Assembly (NCBI GenBank): GCA_025331435.1
Contig: JAIWNI010000051.1
Coordinates: 62,001 to 126,000 of the forward strand
From: Choanephora cucurbitarum
Lineage: Eukaryota > Mucoromycota > Mucoromycetes > Mucorales > Choanephoraceae
Direction of reading: 5' to 3'
DNA length: 64,000 nt
The translations under genes were made by a program, and so were the position numbers. Each line of letters starts with the position of its first letter. Position 1 is the stretch's first letter. The notes under the pieces are model-generated. The model made no database searches and was not told the origin of the DNA. It saw nothing but the letters and a program-made list of their open reading frames with translations. Shown here piece by piece: positions 21,606 through 33,144 of the stretch.

Positions 21606-23637
21606 GTTATGTCAAACAAGAAAAAGAAAGAGAGAGTAGGGGGAGAGAGAGCAAGAAGAAGAAGAAGGTCAAGAAGACAATAAAAAAAATGATATTAGAG
21701 ATTGGTTGTCAAAAAAAAAATAAGCGGGGAGGCTCGCAGTTGATCTTGATTGGCTTTTGATTATTTAAGGCTCAGAAAAGCCACTCTGAAGTTTTATCTT
21801 ACATGCAAAGCTGGTTTGATTTCAGCCAGGTGAAAACAATACACGATCGAAATCATAACCTTAGATTTGCAGATACTTTATAAAATTGAGTCAGTTCAGA
21901 CAATGTATTCCCACGGAAGATGCGTTAGTAGCAATTGTGTATACACAAGAAAACTTTATTTCAAGCCGGAGGAAACTCCATTAATTTACCCGTATAAAGT
22001 TTAGAGAAGAAGCAGTCTATTACTTTTCAAGCTTTCTTAATGATTTACTTTTGAGTTTTGGCCGTTTTTGAGTTTGCTTGTCTTTTTGAGACTCGCCTGT
22101 GGTTTTGCTGTTTCTTAAGATAAAGACAGTGTTCTAACTTTTAGAAGAGATTTATCAAATCCAAAGCAGACTTGTTTAGTCCTCTGCCTCGACAAAGAGA
22201 GAGATGAAAAGCAGTACTAGGCTGGTTACATCATACTTTGACAGAGTTGTTGGCGAGCATATGAGACAATTGATTTTCAATATATTACACTACATTATAC
22301 TGAAGTTGACTGATGATAGCATAGTTTCTGAGATGTTGCATCAGAAGATTGTTGAAATTGGTCTGCTCTAAATAGACACTAGAGAAGTGAAAGATAGAAA
22401 GGGCTATTGTACAAGCAACAGATCATGATGAAATTCCACAAGAGTACATTAATGACAGTGTCCAGCTATTTAGTATGTCCTAACATTACCATCGCAAAGG
22501 CAATAGATATTTAGTTTTTCAAACGTTTAGATATCTGAAATTTTTCCTATGCCAGTTGTATGCAGTTTAGAATGTTGACTAGTTTTGCCATTGCTCTTAT
22601 CTGGCAGGCTATCTTTTTCGACTCCTTGTGAAGCAGCTCCTCAGCTGGTAGGAAGGAAAGGCAATATACGGTATTATTGAATAGTGCTCTATTTGACAAT
22701 AGCTGTATCTCATTGCTAGTTTGTCTGTGTATGTGATTCGAATTGGGATATTTGTAAGACAATGCTTGGAGGATCTATTTATATGCAATAAATTAAATGA
22801 GAAGATAGAACTCTTAGAATTTAAGTTTAGAAAAAAGACCTTATTGAAAATGTACATATAATGTTAGAGATCAAACGCATTCTTGAGCATACTTTTTCTT
22901 GATTCACATCAAGTGTGTTGATTGTCTTTTTTTGGGTTGGATACGTATTCACTTTAGCTACTCATGTAAATGATCTGACTGAAACGCTAATTTTTGCGCC
23001 TATCGATTTGGTAGACAAGATCTTGCTTATGCGACATTGTCTATCTAGACAAGAATAAAGCGGCTAAAGACTTCCTCACAATAGTCTCCTTACTGAAATT
23101 ATGACACTCTATCCTTTGACATAACTCTAATTCTGGTCATGATGGGATTCGCCCTATGTGCTTGCTACTGCCTATTGTAATATAAGACAAAAGAGAGTGA
23201 CATATAAAATATCATGACCAAGAGTTTTTTTTTTCATTTATGCTCAAAACTTGTAGAGCCATAGGGAATAAAGACACTGTTATCTTGATCATGTATTCCT
23301 TGAACCGTTTCATTTGGCATTACATTACATGTACCTGTATATCTACTGATATAGCCATACCAAATACAGACAATTTATGCCTATTTAAACAATTGAGAGG
23401 GGAAGGAAAGCTCGTTCTATAATGAGGCTATGGTGGTAGATGTATAAATAACAACTTGGTTTTATCTATTTGGCTTAAACTACTTAAAATGTATGATATT
23501 CAGGCTTATAATTAGAATACTGACAGGTAGCATTTGATTGGTAACTTTTGCATCGCCGATGTAATTAAATATAATAATAAGCCCTTAAACTTCTTCCTTT
23601 CTTTTTCCCTTTTTGATTTTTTTTTGAAAAGAGATAA
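21606..23637. other. Intergenic, nothing recognised
   Basis: About 2 kb of AT-rich sequence between divergent promoters. No supported ORF, repeat or RNA gene. The last 70 bp are T-rich with CT tracts, as is common just before start codons in this window. Confidence 0.5.
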
Positions 23638-24997
23638 ATGAAGTCATTACTACTACTTTCGAGCTGTCTGACTGTACTTACTAGCACAGCTCTGGCTGGT
23701 CTCTTTAGCTCACAAGAAGAAGTAGAAGAGACTGTAAACCAAATTGTAGTATTTGGTGACTCCTATTCCGATGTAGGCAACAAACAGCGACTGTCGAATG
23801 GACCTCTCTGGAGTGAACATCTAGCTGCAGGGTGGAATGCTTCTCATTACAACTTTGCCTTTAGTGGCGCTGTCTGCAACAATACCATGTACGCTAAGCA
23901 ACCTTTAAGCGAACACTATATACCGAGCATTGTAGATCAAGTAGAGATGTACTATAGACAAAATTATTCATTTCATCAAGAGACAGCTGTTTCCTTTTGG
24001 GTTGGTGTCAGTGATGTCTACAAGATTTTAGAGACACATGAAGGTACAACTAGAAATGACTTTGGGGGGTTTTTTTACATAGATAACTCATGTATCTTAT
24101 AGACCCTGATGTCATTCAACAGGAATTCAAGAAAGTAGTTGACTGTATTGGCACTAACTTGGTAAGCAGAAGATAAGCAAAAAGAAGAAAACATAAACTT
24201 ATACTCGCTTCCTTAAACAGCGTTATGTGCGACAAGCATTTTCACATACAAAGTTTATTGTATTTAATGTACCACCAATGGAATACATGCCATTATATGC
24301 CCATACTGAAGGGGCAAAAACGAAGAAAGATGCAGTGATTCAACTGAACGAAATGCTAAGAAAAGATATTGAAAAGATGAACAAACACCTCCAGGCAATT
24401 GAGTTAGATTTAGTGGATGTACACAAGTTGATCCAGGATATTGTAGACAAGCCAGGATTATTTGGTATTCAGAACCCTCAAGATGCTTACTGGGATCACT
24501 GTCAGGGTCAATGTGCTGATCCTATCGACAGTTATGTTTGGTGGGACAAGACTCATTTGACAGGTGGCATACATCGGCTGATAGCCAACAGCATTTTAAT
24601 GTCTGGCTCTTTGGCTAAAGAAACTTACCTTGATGATCAGCTGAATGTTCAGCAACTGTTAGACCAACCTCACTCTATCTACCGATCACCTACCTTTAAG
24701 GCGCATCAAGCAACAGGTCTGATGGATCGATTGATTGCTGAAATGAACCAAAAGCAGCACTCAACAAATCAAGGCAGTGACAGTGATCTCAGTCAAGACG
24801 AAACCAGCAGTAGCAGCAGTCATTCTCAACTAGCTTATTTAGCTATCGCAGGTGTTGCTATTGTTGGTATAGCTGCATTTATTGTCAAAAAGAAGAACAA
24901 GACAGGTCAATTGGCTGCTTTATCTGGTTTGATTCATAAAAACAATCAAGACCGTGGACGATTCATGCCTTTGCGTAATCTAGATTCTGAAGTTTAA
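23638..24997 (+). CDS. GDSL/SGNH hydrolase with C-terminal membrane anchor
   Basis: Three exons (23638-24043, 24103-24161, 24221-24997) give 413 residues. A signal peptide covers about residues 1-20. Block I is GDSYSDVGN with nucleophile Ser42. The block V catalytic pair is DKTH with Asp264 and His267. The usual block III GxND reads GVSD here, so the oxyanion-hole Asn appears replaced by Ser. After a Gln/Ser/Asp-rich linker comes one membrane segment (about residues 356-377, LAYLAIAGVAIVGIAAFIV) and a basic cytoplasmic tail. It is probably an esterase or lipase displayed outside the cell or in a secretory compartment; the substrate is unknown. Confidence 0.85.
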
Positions 24998-25122
24998 ATC
25001 TTCTTTTGTTTTAGGAAGGATGTTTGTTGTCAATCATGAACAATAAAATGAGACAACATTATAAAGAGAGTGTTGACTACAATTGTATTTCTTTCTTTCT
25101 TTCTCTTCAAATACTTTGTACG

Positions 25123-25560
25123 ATGAACCAGCTAGATTTAATGACACAAGAATCCATTGCCTGTGTTCAACCAGCTAAGATCACACTTCATAGTCGCAGT
25201 CAAGAACGAGAGAAAAAGAAGAGAACAGTGACCTCTTATGATACACAGACATCTGATTACCTTAAATCAGTCTTCTTTGAGATCTATAGCTGTCAAAACA
25301 AACTGACAAAACAACAAAGGTTTGAAGTTCAAAGGCGGACAGGCTTACCATCTCGCAATATCACCTATTGGTTCTCAAACCACAAGAGACGGTTTAAGGA
25401 TACCCTAAAGATCTATAGAAATACAGTCAAGGCATCCAATGGTGCTATCAAAAGCTATAGAGACTTTGTTGAATACCGCATAAGACAAGGATTACCTGAA
25501 CACATCACTCAAGAGGAATTAAATGTGTTACAAAGAAAGAAATCTCAGTCACTTGAATAA
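25123..25560 (+). CDS. Homeodomain protein
   Basis: An intronless frame of 145 residues from the ATG at 25123. I chose this start because a CTTT-rich tract directly precedes it; in-frame ATGs at 25036 and 25048 are alternatives. Residues about 30-95 are a homeodomain: a basic N-terminal arm (EREKKKRTV), two helices, and a recognition helix containing ITYWFSNHKRRFK. This keeps the invariant Trp, Phe, Asn and Arg. It should bind DNA as a transcription factor. Little lies outside the domain. It starts only about 125 bp after the GDSL gene and ends 64 bp before the MFS gene. The target genes are unknown. Confidence 0.85.
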   Translation: MNQLDLMTQESIACVQPAKITLHSRSQEREKKKRTVTSYDTQTSDYLKSVFFEIYSCQNKLTKQQRFEVQRRTGLPSRNITYWFSNHKRRFKDTLKIYRNTVKASNGAIKSYRDFVEYRIRQGLPEHITQEELNVLQRKKSQSLE

Positions 25561-25624
25561 AATTATTTTATTTTGACAACATTTCTTTCTTTCTTTCTTT
25601 TAATATTATATTTTGATTTTAATA

Positions 25625-27282
25625 ATGAATAAAGGAGACCAAGTGATAGAGAACAAAGAGGATTTCGAGACAATAGAAACAACCAATCAGACAACACCCT
25701 TTGCTTGGCTGCAATTGGCCTTTGTGATCTTATTAAACATGTCTATCAATCTAAGATGGCTAACATTTAGTCCTGTTGCCTCTATTGCTGCTAACTATAT
25801 GGACGTAAATATGTCTGCCATCACTTGGCTTGCTAACTGTGCTACATTGATCTTTATTGCTATCAGTGTCTGTACAGGCTGGTTGTTTGAACGATATGGT
25901 ATCAAGACATTAGTAAGTACAATTCATCTCATAAAACCAGTTTGGATCTATTGTAACACTCTGTTTAGTTTCTTTTAGCAGGCGCTACTAATACGCTAGG
26001 TGCTTGGATTCGTTATTTTGGTACATTTGCACCTGTTCATCAGCGTTATGCTATCATTATGTTTGGCCAGGTAAAAAGATGAAAAAGAAAGATCTGATTG
26101 ATATTGACTGAAATGTTAGTGTGTTGCTTCTATTGCCGAACCTTTCATTATGAACATCAGTACACATGTAAATCATCTTGTTTAACTGCGAAATCATTCT
26201 TCTTACTAAACGCTCTGTCTTCTTAGTTTGCGGCTGTTTGGTTTTCAAGTCATCATCGTGTGACAGCCAATTCACTTCAAGGTGAAGATCAGATAACTAA
26301 AATAAACGAAAGTGAGCTGACTTTTAAATTTTAGTGATACCTTTGGGTATGATTATTGCTACCTTATCGATGCCTAAACTTGTCTTGAGTCCAGATGACA
26401 TGCCCAGAGCTGTAAGTAGAATGCCTCTCATATACATACACACTCTGTTTGTATAGGCCAATTACTAGATTATACTAATATTCTTCCTCTCTCAGTTGTT
26501 GATTACAGCCTGTATCTCTACTGCCTTTAGTTTGCCTTTCCTTGTACTCCCTGCTGGCCCCAAAGTGCCTCCAACCGAAAGCGCCAAAGTTGCTCGTCTT
26601 ACCTTCCGTCAAAGTTTGGGGCTACTACTAAAGAACCGTAACTACATCTTGTTGATCTTTGTCTTTAGTATCAGTTTTGCCATGTTCTCATCAATTGTGG
26701 CCATTACCACAAGTATCTTTGTACCTCAAGGATTCAATAATGTTCAAGTGGGCTTGGCTAGCTTTGTACGTATTATCAGTGGTGTAGGCGGTGCTATCAT
26801 CGCTGGTCGAATCACGGATTGGACAGGAAGACATGCTTTGGTATTACAAGTTTCCACCTGTATGACTGTCGTCACTACCATCATTTTATACCTTCAAGGT
26901 AAAGTAAGAAAACGACAGATTGAACTGTGACTAATATGTATGTAAAGACAAAGTGAATACGTATGCTTTTATGATGGTGTCTTGCTTTTTGAATGGTTTA
27001 TTTGTATTTTTAATTTTACCCATCTCATTAGAATTAGCAGCTGAATGCACCTTTCCAGTCTCTGAATCAGTCAGTGCTTCAGTCCTCTGGCTTGTCTCTC
27101 AAGTCAGTGCATTCTGTACTACCTTTATTATGGACGCATTGCGCGCTGGTCCCGATGCAACCCCACCAAATAATATGAAGCATGCACTTATTTACGCTAT
27201 TGTTCTCTCTTGCCTAGGTGCCATCCCTTCCTTGTTCCTCAAGTCTGACCTGAAGCGTATTCGACATGATCAACAAGCATAA
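25625..27282 (+). CDS. MFS transporter, FLVCR/DIRC2-like
   Basis: Seven exons (25625-25912, 25969-26070, 26120-26167, 26227-26281, 26335-26411, 26496-26898, 26948-27282) join into 435 residues. After a short acidic N-terminus there are about twelve hydrophobic segments. The first half contains RWLTFSPVAS and a WLANCATL segment, then GWLFERYGIKTL and GATNTLGAWIRY. The latter block is typical of the FLVCR/DIRC2 branch of the major facilitator superfamily. The second half carries GRITDWTGRHAL, an MFS loop motif. FLVCR relatives move heme, choline or related solutes; the substrate here cannot be told. For exon 2 I used the acceptor at 25968 because the nearer AGs break the frame. Confidence 0.85.
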
Positions 27283-27313
27283 TAAAGCAGATATCATTGA
27301 CTCTTAGTTTTTA

Positions 27314-28127
27314 TTAAGCTCTATTTCTTCTCAACTCCTGTACTTCAGCCTCAAGTGCAGCACAGGCAATTTCCACCTGTAAATTCTGACTGATCAGATC
27401 AGACCATTTGTTTTCCAAAGACTGAAGCGAAGCTGCAGCTTGTGTTTGATCCTGTTTACGTTCTCGATTGACTTCAAGGATCTGTTGACGCACTTGTTCT
27501 GTGTTACGCTGGATAGTCTTTAAGTCTGCTTCTAATTGATAGTTGTGTACTCGCCAAGCATTAGCACCATATTTCTGAAGTAATTCCAAATTGAACATAC
27601 TATAAGGATAGGGTTAAGGGGGGATATTTAAAGGGTAAGAAAAGATAGATTACCTTCCAGCTTGAGATTCAAGTTGGGATTTCGTATTGTTGACAGCTGC
27701 CTTCCAGCCCTCTATATCATTTTCGTCTTCAGGACCTTGAAGTTCATATCGTTTTGTGTCCAGTACATCTAAAGGCTCTTTCTTTTCAACTCGCTCTAAT
27801 TCTTGTTTTAACAGACTGTTCTTTTCGAATAGATTTGCAGTCAGTGGTAAAGAAGAGCGTTCTGTGCGTTTCATTCGACGCATTTCCTGCTCAATCATTC
27901 TTTCCACTTGTGCCTTGAGATCTAACATAGACGATGAGTATCTGGTGCTGTAACCGAGTTATTATTTTATTTACTTTCATCAGCTATATCACGATCCACA
28001 TCTGGTTTGAATAAAAATAAAGTTGTAAGTAATAAGAATGATATTAGAAAAAACGTGATGAATTACATGGTAAGGCATCAATATCCACATCGGGTCTGCT
28101 GGGTCCTTCAATAGCGTAGGTTGTCAT
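27314..28127 (-). CDS. BCAS2: Pre-mRNA-splicing factor SPF27 (BCAS2)
   Basis: Four exons on the minus strand (28127-28067, 28001-27975, 27921-27654, 27599-27314) give 213 residues. The N-terminus has the family's DALPY block, then VERMIEQEMRRMKRT, DTKRYELQGPE, and the C-terminal coiled coil that starts NLELLQKYGANAWRVHN. These blocks occur in the same order in SPF27/BCAS2, a component of the PRP19 (NineTeen) complex that helps activate the spliceosome. Length agrees with the family (about 210-225). It is convergent with the MFS gene, 31 bp apart. Confidence 0.92.
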
Positions 28128-31052
28128 AGTTTACGTGTCAAATAATGCGTATATAAAAAAAAAAAAGCAATGAGACCAAATAAACTTAGTCACAGCATTA
28201 CAAGAAAAAAAAAACTAAAGTGGAGCTGATGATTGGTTGAGATATTGAAGGATGTTGTTACCAAAAGGTGTTTATGTGCTTTTGAACGCTTGGACCTCTT
28301 CAGAACTTAGATCTTGGTGTGCAAGGCCTTCAAGAATAGATCTCTTTTCAAACCTTTACATTAGCGAGTCCGACAAGAAAGCTGATTGTGATAGAGTCAA
28401 AGAATTCATATGTATAACATTGATAATCAATCATAATGTATAGCCTATAGAGTTTGTTCTGCTGTATTGACCTCAGCATACATCTTATTGAGTACAGACT
28501 GTATATCACTCAATTGTGTAGTAGATGCTATTCTCTTTGCCTTCGACAGCTTGAAAGCAGCTTTGGCTTTTATGACCACGTCTACGTATGTCTTTATGCT
28601 GTGCTAAATTTAAACGGCTCCCCTTTCCTGAAAACAAAACTATTATTGTATACATTCTATCATCTCTACTCCCTCTACTCCTTTTTATTTTATCATTCCA
28701 CCGGCTTTTTTTTTTGGCCGCGCTTCCTTATAATGTATTACACTAAAGTGCCTCTACCAACTATAAAGCATAAAGCTTTACTCTAATAACTATATTCTTT
28801 TTCTCTCGCTTTTATGATGTAAACCAGGATTAGTCTTTTAAATAAATTGATTAAAGAAGTTAATCTGATACCTCAAAGAACTAACTATTTCACGATGCTT
28901 GGTGGACGACATAGCTGCTTGATAGCTGATGAGCAATCCATTTCCTTTCTATTAACTCTCTTCCCACATGTTATTCGAAATAAGCCAACTCCATCTTTCT
29001 TTGTACTTGAGTTTTATCTATCCTGGTCTTAGTTTACTCAGTTCTCTGTCAGTAAAAACCAGAAATGGATTGAGGTTTGGTGGAAGAGGTATACCAAAAT
29101 TTTGCCACTTGAAAGTGCTTAATGGCTCTAATAACCATTCAACATATTGATTTTAAGAGAAAGGAAACATTAAAGGCTGCTTTTGCGTCGTTCCCACTAA
29201 AATGACATAAGAGAGAAGGAATACTAGAAGAGTTGAGAATAACGATTCCCTTGCTAATCATATTTAGAATAACCTCGATTGCTTTCGTTTTCCCAAGATG
29301 ACTGACCCTCTCAAATTTACATCTCTTCATGTACTCTTGCCTCATTCAAAATGTCAGACATAGCTGTACATGATGTGTTTATATGGTTAACATCACTAAT
29401 GAGATTAGAAAGCTAAGAGGCTTGTGATTTGGGGAGGTTCCCATAGATATTTGGGTGGTACCAACAGCAGCCTCGGTAAGAAGAGCCAATAATAGACAAC
29501 AAAGGCCGATCGGGTATCAAGCCATTGATCAGGTTCAAGAAGCCCACGCAACGGTAGGTTTGAGAGACTAATATGAAGAGCGTGCAATGTGTGCAACAAA
29601 ATATATAGATGTTTCAGCCTAAGCTATATTTAATATTGGAATGCAAAATTTTGATAGGATTATATTAACTATCATAAGGCAAACTGGTGGTGATATAGTT
29701 CTCCATGCATAGAGCAGAAGCATATAGGTTAGCAAAGATATTCTTCACGACAACTTCTCTCAATACAACGACAATTGCCTTAGTGAAGGAAGATGGGATG
29801 TAAAGTTTGTGAATTACTAAAGTTGGTTAAATGCATACGATGCAAAAAGTTGCCAAAAACTTTGGAATATGTTGATGGTGAAGCTCAATTTTGTTTGTAT
29901 CTATTCCCCTGATCTGTGAGTCTAAATTTAAACTCATAGGGCACTGACAATTTGACTGTTATCTGCGAGAACAAAATAAGGTTACATCGCCTCACTGAAT
30001 AGAAACGAGGCGCTGTCGCAACCCTGTGCTGAGTAAGCCCATTTCAGTCGTTTGTTTGTCAACAAAAGATTAACAGGCAGTAATAATTATATACTTGTAT
30101 GCCGGTGCTACCATGATTGTAATGCGTACATCATAGAACTATAGGAAGAATACAAATACGATTACAGCTGGTCTTTATTCTTGCTTTGAATTTTTTTTTC
30201 TAAATATATCCACTACTTGGTGTTATTTTTGTCATGACTAGACACATTCGAATGTTTCACTTAATGTATTAATGCAGTCGCCACAGACAAAGAGAAGAAA
30301 GAAAAAAAGAAAGGCCACGGTCGAATTGATGTGGAACAAAAAGAATTTCTAATAAATTTATAAAAAAAAGAAGTACTAGAAAAAGAAATAGAGAACTAGA
30401 AAAAGAAATAGAGATCTACACATTTTGCCTAATAAGTGAATGGCTTGATATCCGTTGAGTAAGAAAAATTGCTACTTTAGAGGACATTCCGATCTCTTTG
30501 TAAGTGACTGGTGCTATGTAGAGAACATTGGTTCTTCCGGTATATCTGGAGATCCAATTGACTTTCTTATTTTAGGATGATCCAAAAAGGAGTTGACTTG
30601 TGCTTTTTAAAAGATACAATTCCGATAGAATTGATTATAGGCACCTTAGAATTCGTACTTTTTTTTTGCGTATAAAAATTATTCTCTGTTTCTGTATGAG
30701 TGTATTTGTCTCTTTTGCTTATATAAAAAGAGTCCTTCGCCTTCTTTGGTAACAAGCGATACGTTGTACAGATAAACCTGACGGTCTTTGAATTGTAAAT
30801 ATAAGCTACTTGGTTGGTCGATCAAAGAAATTGAAGGCACCACTTGGTGCCACGAGACATCGTGTTCTTACCTTTTCTCTTTCGGCAATCTCCTCTTTAT
30901 GTTTGTCGTCAGATCAAAACTCCTCTTTTTATTGTTCGTCATTAGATCTCTTCCGGATAATTTTTTTCTTCATCAAGTACAAATAGCATAAGCGTTACCT
31001 AGGCTTTCTTCTGCTTTTCTCTTCTGTATTTTTGTTTCTTCAAAGATTGTAA
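28128..31052. other. AT-rich gene-poor stretch with a 20-bp tandem duplication
   Basis: No supported gene in about 2.9 kb. At 30375-30414 the 20-mer ACTAGAAAAAGAAATAGAGA occurs twice head to tail. The stretch just before the CotH gene is T- and CT-rich and probably contains its promoter. Confidence 0.5.
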
Positions 31053-33144
31053 ATGAAATTCATAGCCCTTTCAACCTTGGTCTCTTTGGCGCTTTCCGGT
31101 GCCTTGGCCGCAGATGTTCAATATTCTGTTGTTGCATTCCCTTCTGGTAACCAAGGCGTTTCCGTTTCTGTTGGTGGAAAGACTGTTGCCCTTCAAAAGA
31201 GCAATGTTCATCCCAACCTTTTCACTGGTACTGCTCCTTTCGGCGACACCTACCAATATGTCATTACCGATGGACAAAACAATCAAGCAGAATCCACTAC
31301 CCGTAAGCTTGCTGCAGGTGTCACCGCTACCGGTAACGAATTCTTCAACCGTTCTCAAACCATCTTCAATGTACCTTCCCTCCCTCAGGCTTATAACCCT
31401 CAATATCCTAGTAAGCTACAAACTGAAAACAGAATTGGTATAGAATACGCAGTCTCACAATTAGTTTTTCTTTTCTAGCTTTGTTCACCAATTTGAACAA
31501 ATCAAACGAAATTGCAACCATCATCATGACTGTTAACTCAACTGCCTTGGACGCTTTCAACAAGGATCCTACTGCCAAAAATGATGATGCCCAAGTGACT
31601 GACTTTGCTTACATCAGCAACAAGGAAGTCTATACCCTTCAAAATGGTGGCTTGAGTACCAGTGGTCAATCCACAAAGGACTTCTCAAAGCAATCTTGGG
31701 CTATTGATTTCAACAAGTACAACAAAAATGCTACTACCAAGAACCTTTTGTTTGGTCGTACAACCTTAAAGCTCCGTGCTGAAGAAACAGATGCTACTTT
31801 CGCGTAAGACAGAAAAAAAAACCACCCTATAACGCCATTTAATTTGTTTTGATGTTATTTTTAGACGTGAAAAGTTGACACTGGATATGCTTGCTGCCGC
31901 TGGTGGTGCTACACTCTCCAGTTCTTGGACTCGTGTCTTTATCAACAACGAGCCTTACGGTCTCTTCTTGTTGATGGATGATGCTTCTACTCATTTCATC
32001 GATGCTGTCTTGCACGGTGGTGATTTCAAGTCCTCAAATACAGGTAAGAGGGCATTATAGCAGCACATTTGATTTCCCGCTTCTTTTAATTTACATTGTT
32101 TCGTTCTTCATTTTAGGTGTTACCTATAAAGGCAATGCTTTATCCCCTGAAGTCGAAGGCAACTTAGTTTATGTTGGTGATGATGCTACCAAATACTCTG
32201 AAGATATCTACAAACTTGCTGACAACGGTGAAGACAAATCCATTAGCAAGAAGAACAACAGTCAAACCAAGATTATTGACTTTTGTAAGCGTTTGAGCGA
32301 AGTAAACGTTCAAGATGCCACAGACGCTCAGCACCCAGGTAGCATTGCCAATTTGGTAGACCCTCAAAATACTATGATCCATTTGGCCATCAACTATCTT
32401 ATTGGTTCCTGGGACGGTTTCTGGTACCAAGCCAGTAACTACTATCTGAACAATGACCTTGCCACCAACAAATGGACTCTCATTACCTACGATTTCGATG
32501 AAGTTTTTGGTAACGGCATTGAAGATCAAAACATGAACACTGTTTCCTACAAGAACTATTCTCGCTCTGGCTCCAAGCGTCCTTTGGTCGAAGCTTTCAT
32601 TAACAACAAATACTACGATGGTCTCTTCCAAGATACTCTCAAGACCATTGTCAAGCGTTTCTTCAAGCCTAGCACTGTTGACCCCCTTCTTCAAGCCTGG
32701 TCTGATATGTTGAAGGAGGATATTGCTTGGACACGTACAATTGCTGGTAAATCTCAAGGTACAAAGACTGCCTATACTGTCAAAGAATTTGAAGATGGTT
32801 TGCTCGGTAACAGTACTTCCTCTATCAGCCAATGGGTCTCTAAGCGCGTCTCTTCTCTTACTACTCAACTCAACTTTACCGATAAGGACGACCTCCCTGC
32901 TTTAGCTGCTTATACTCAAGGTACTCACTTGGATGCTAATGGCAACGTCGTTAGCAACAACAGTAACGCTACTGCTGGCACCAATGGAAGCAACACTGGC
33001 GGAAGCTCTTCCAACACCAGCAACGGCAGCAGCGGCAATGCTGCTTCTAAGTCTGGCAGTGCTACTAGTGCTGCTACCTCTCTCAAGATTACCTCTGCTG
33101 TTAGCCTTTTGTTTGCTGCTGGTCTTGCTGTAGTCTTAAACTAA
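31053..33144 (+). CDS. CotH-family surface protein with predicted GPI anchor
   Basis: Four exons (31053-31410, 31479-31803, 31865-32043, 32117-33144) give 629 residues. A signal peptide covers about residues 1-20 (MKFIALSTLVSLALSGALAA). The CotH kinase-like domain follows, with FFNRSQT, KLRAEE, FINNEPYGLFLLMDD, YKGNAL, LIGSWDGFWYQASNYYL and TLITYDFDEVFGN. The Asp-rich YDFDE region corresponds to the metal-binding part of CotH kinases. A Ser/Gly/Asn/Thr-rich linker and a hydrophobic C-terminus form a typical GPI-anchor signal. In Mucorales, CotH proteins are spore and hyphal surface proteins, and some act as host-cell ligands. I cannot say which subgroup this belongs to. A paralogue lies 3.3 kb downstream. 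Confidence 0.93.

Noticed and set aside
32164..32868. 234-codon antisense frame inside the first CotH gene
   Set aside because: It is a shadow of the biased codon use of the sense CotH frame.
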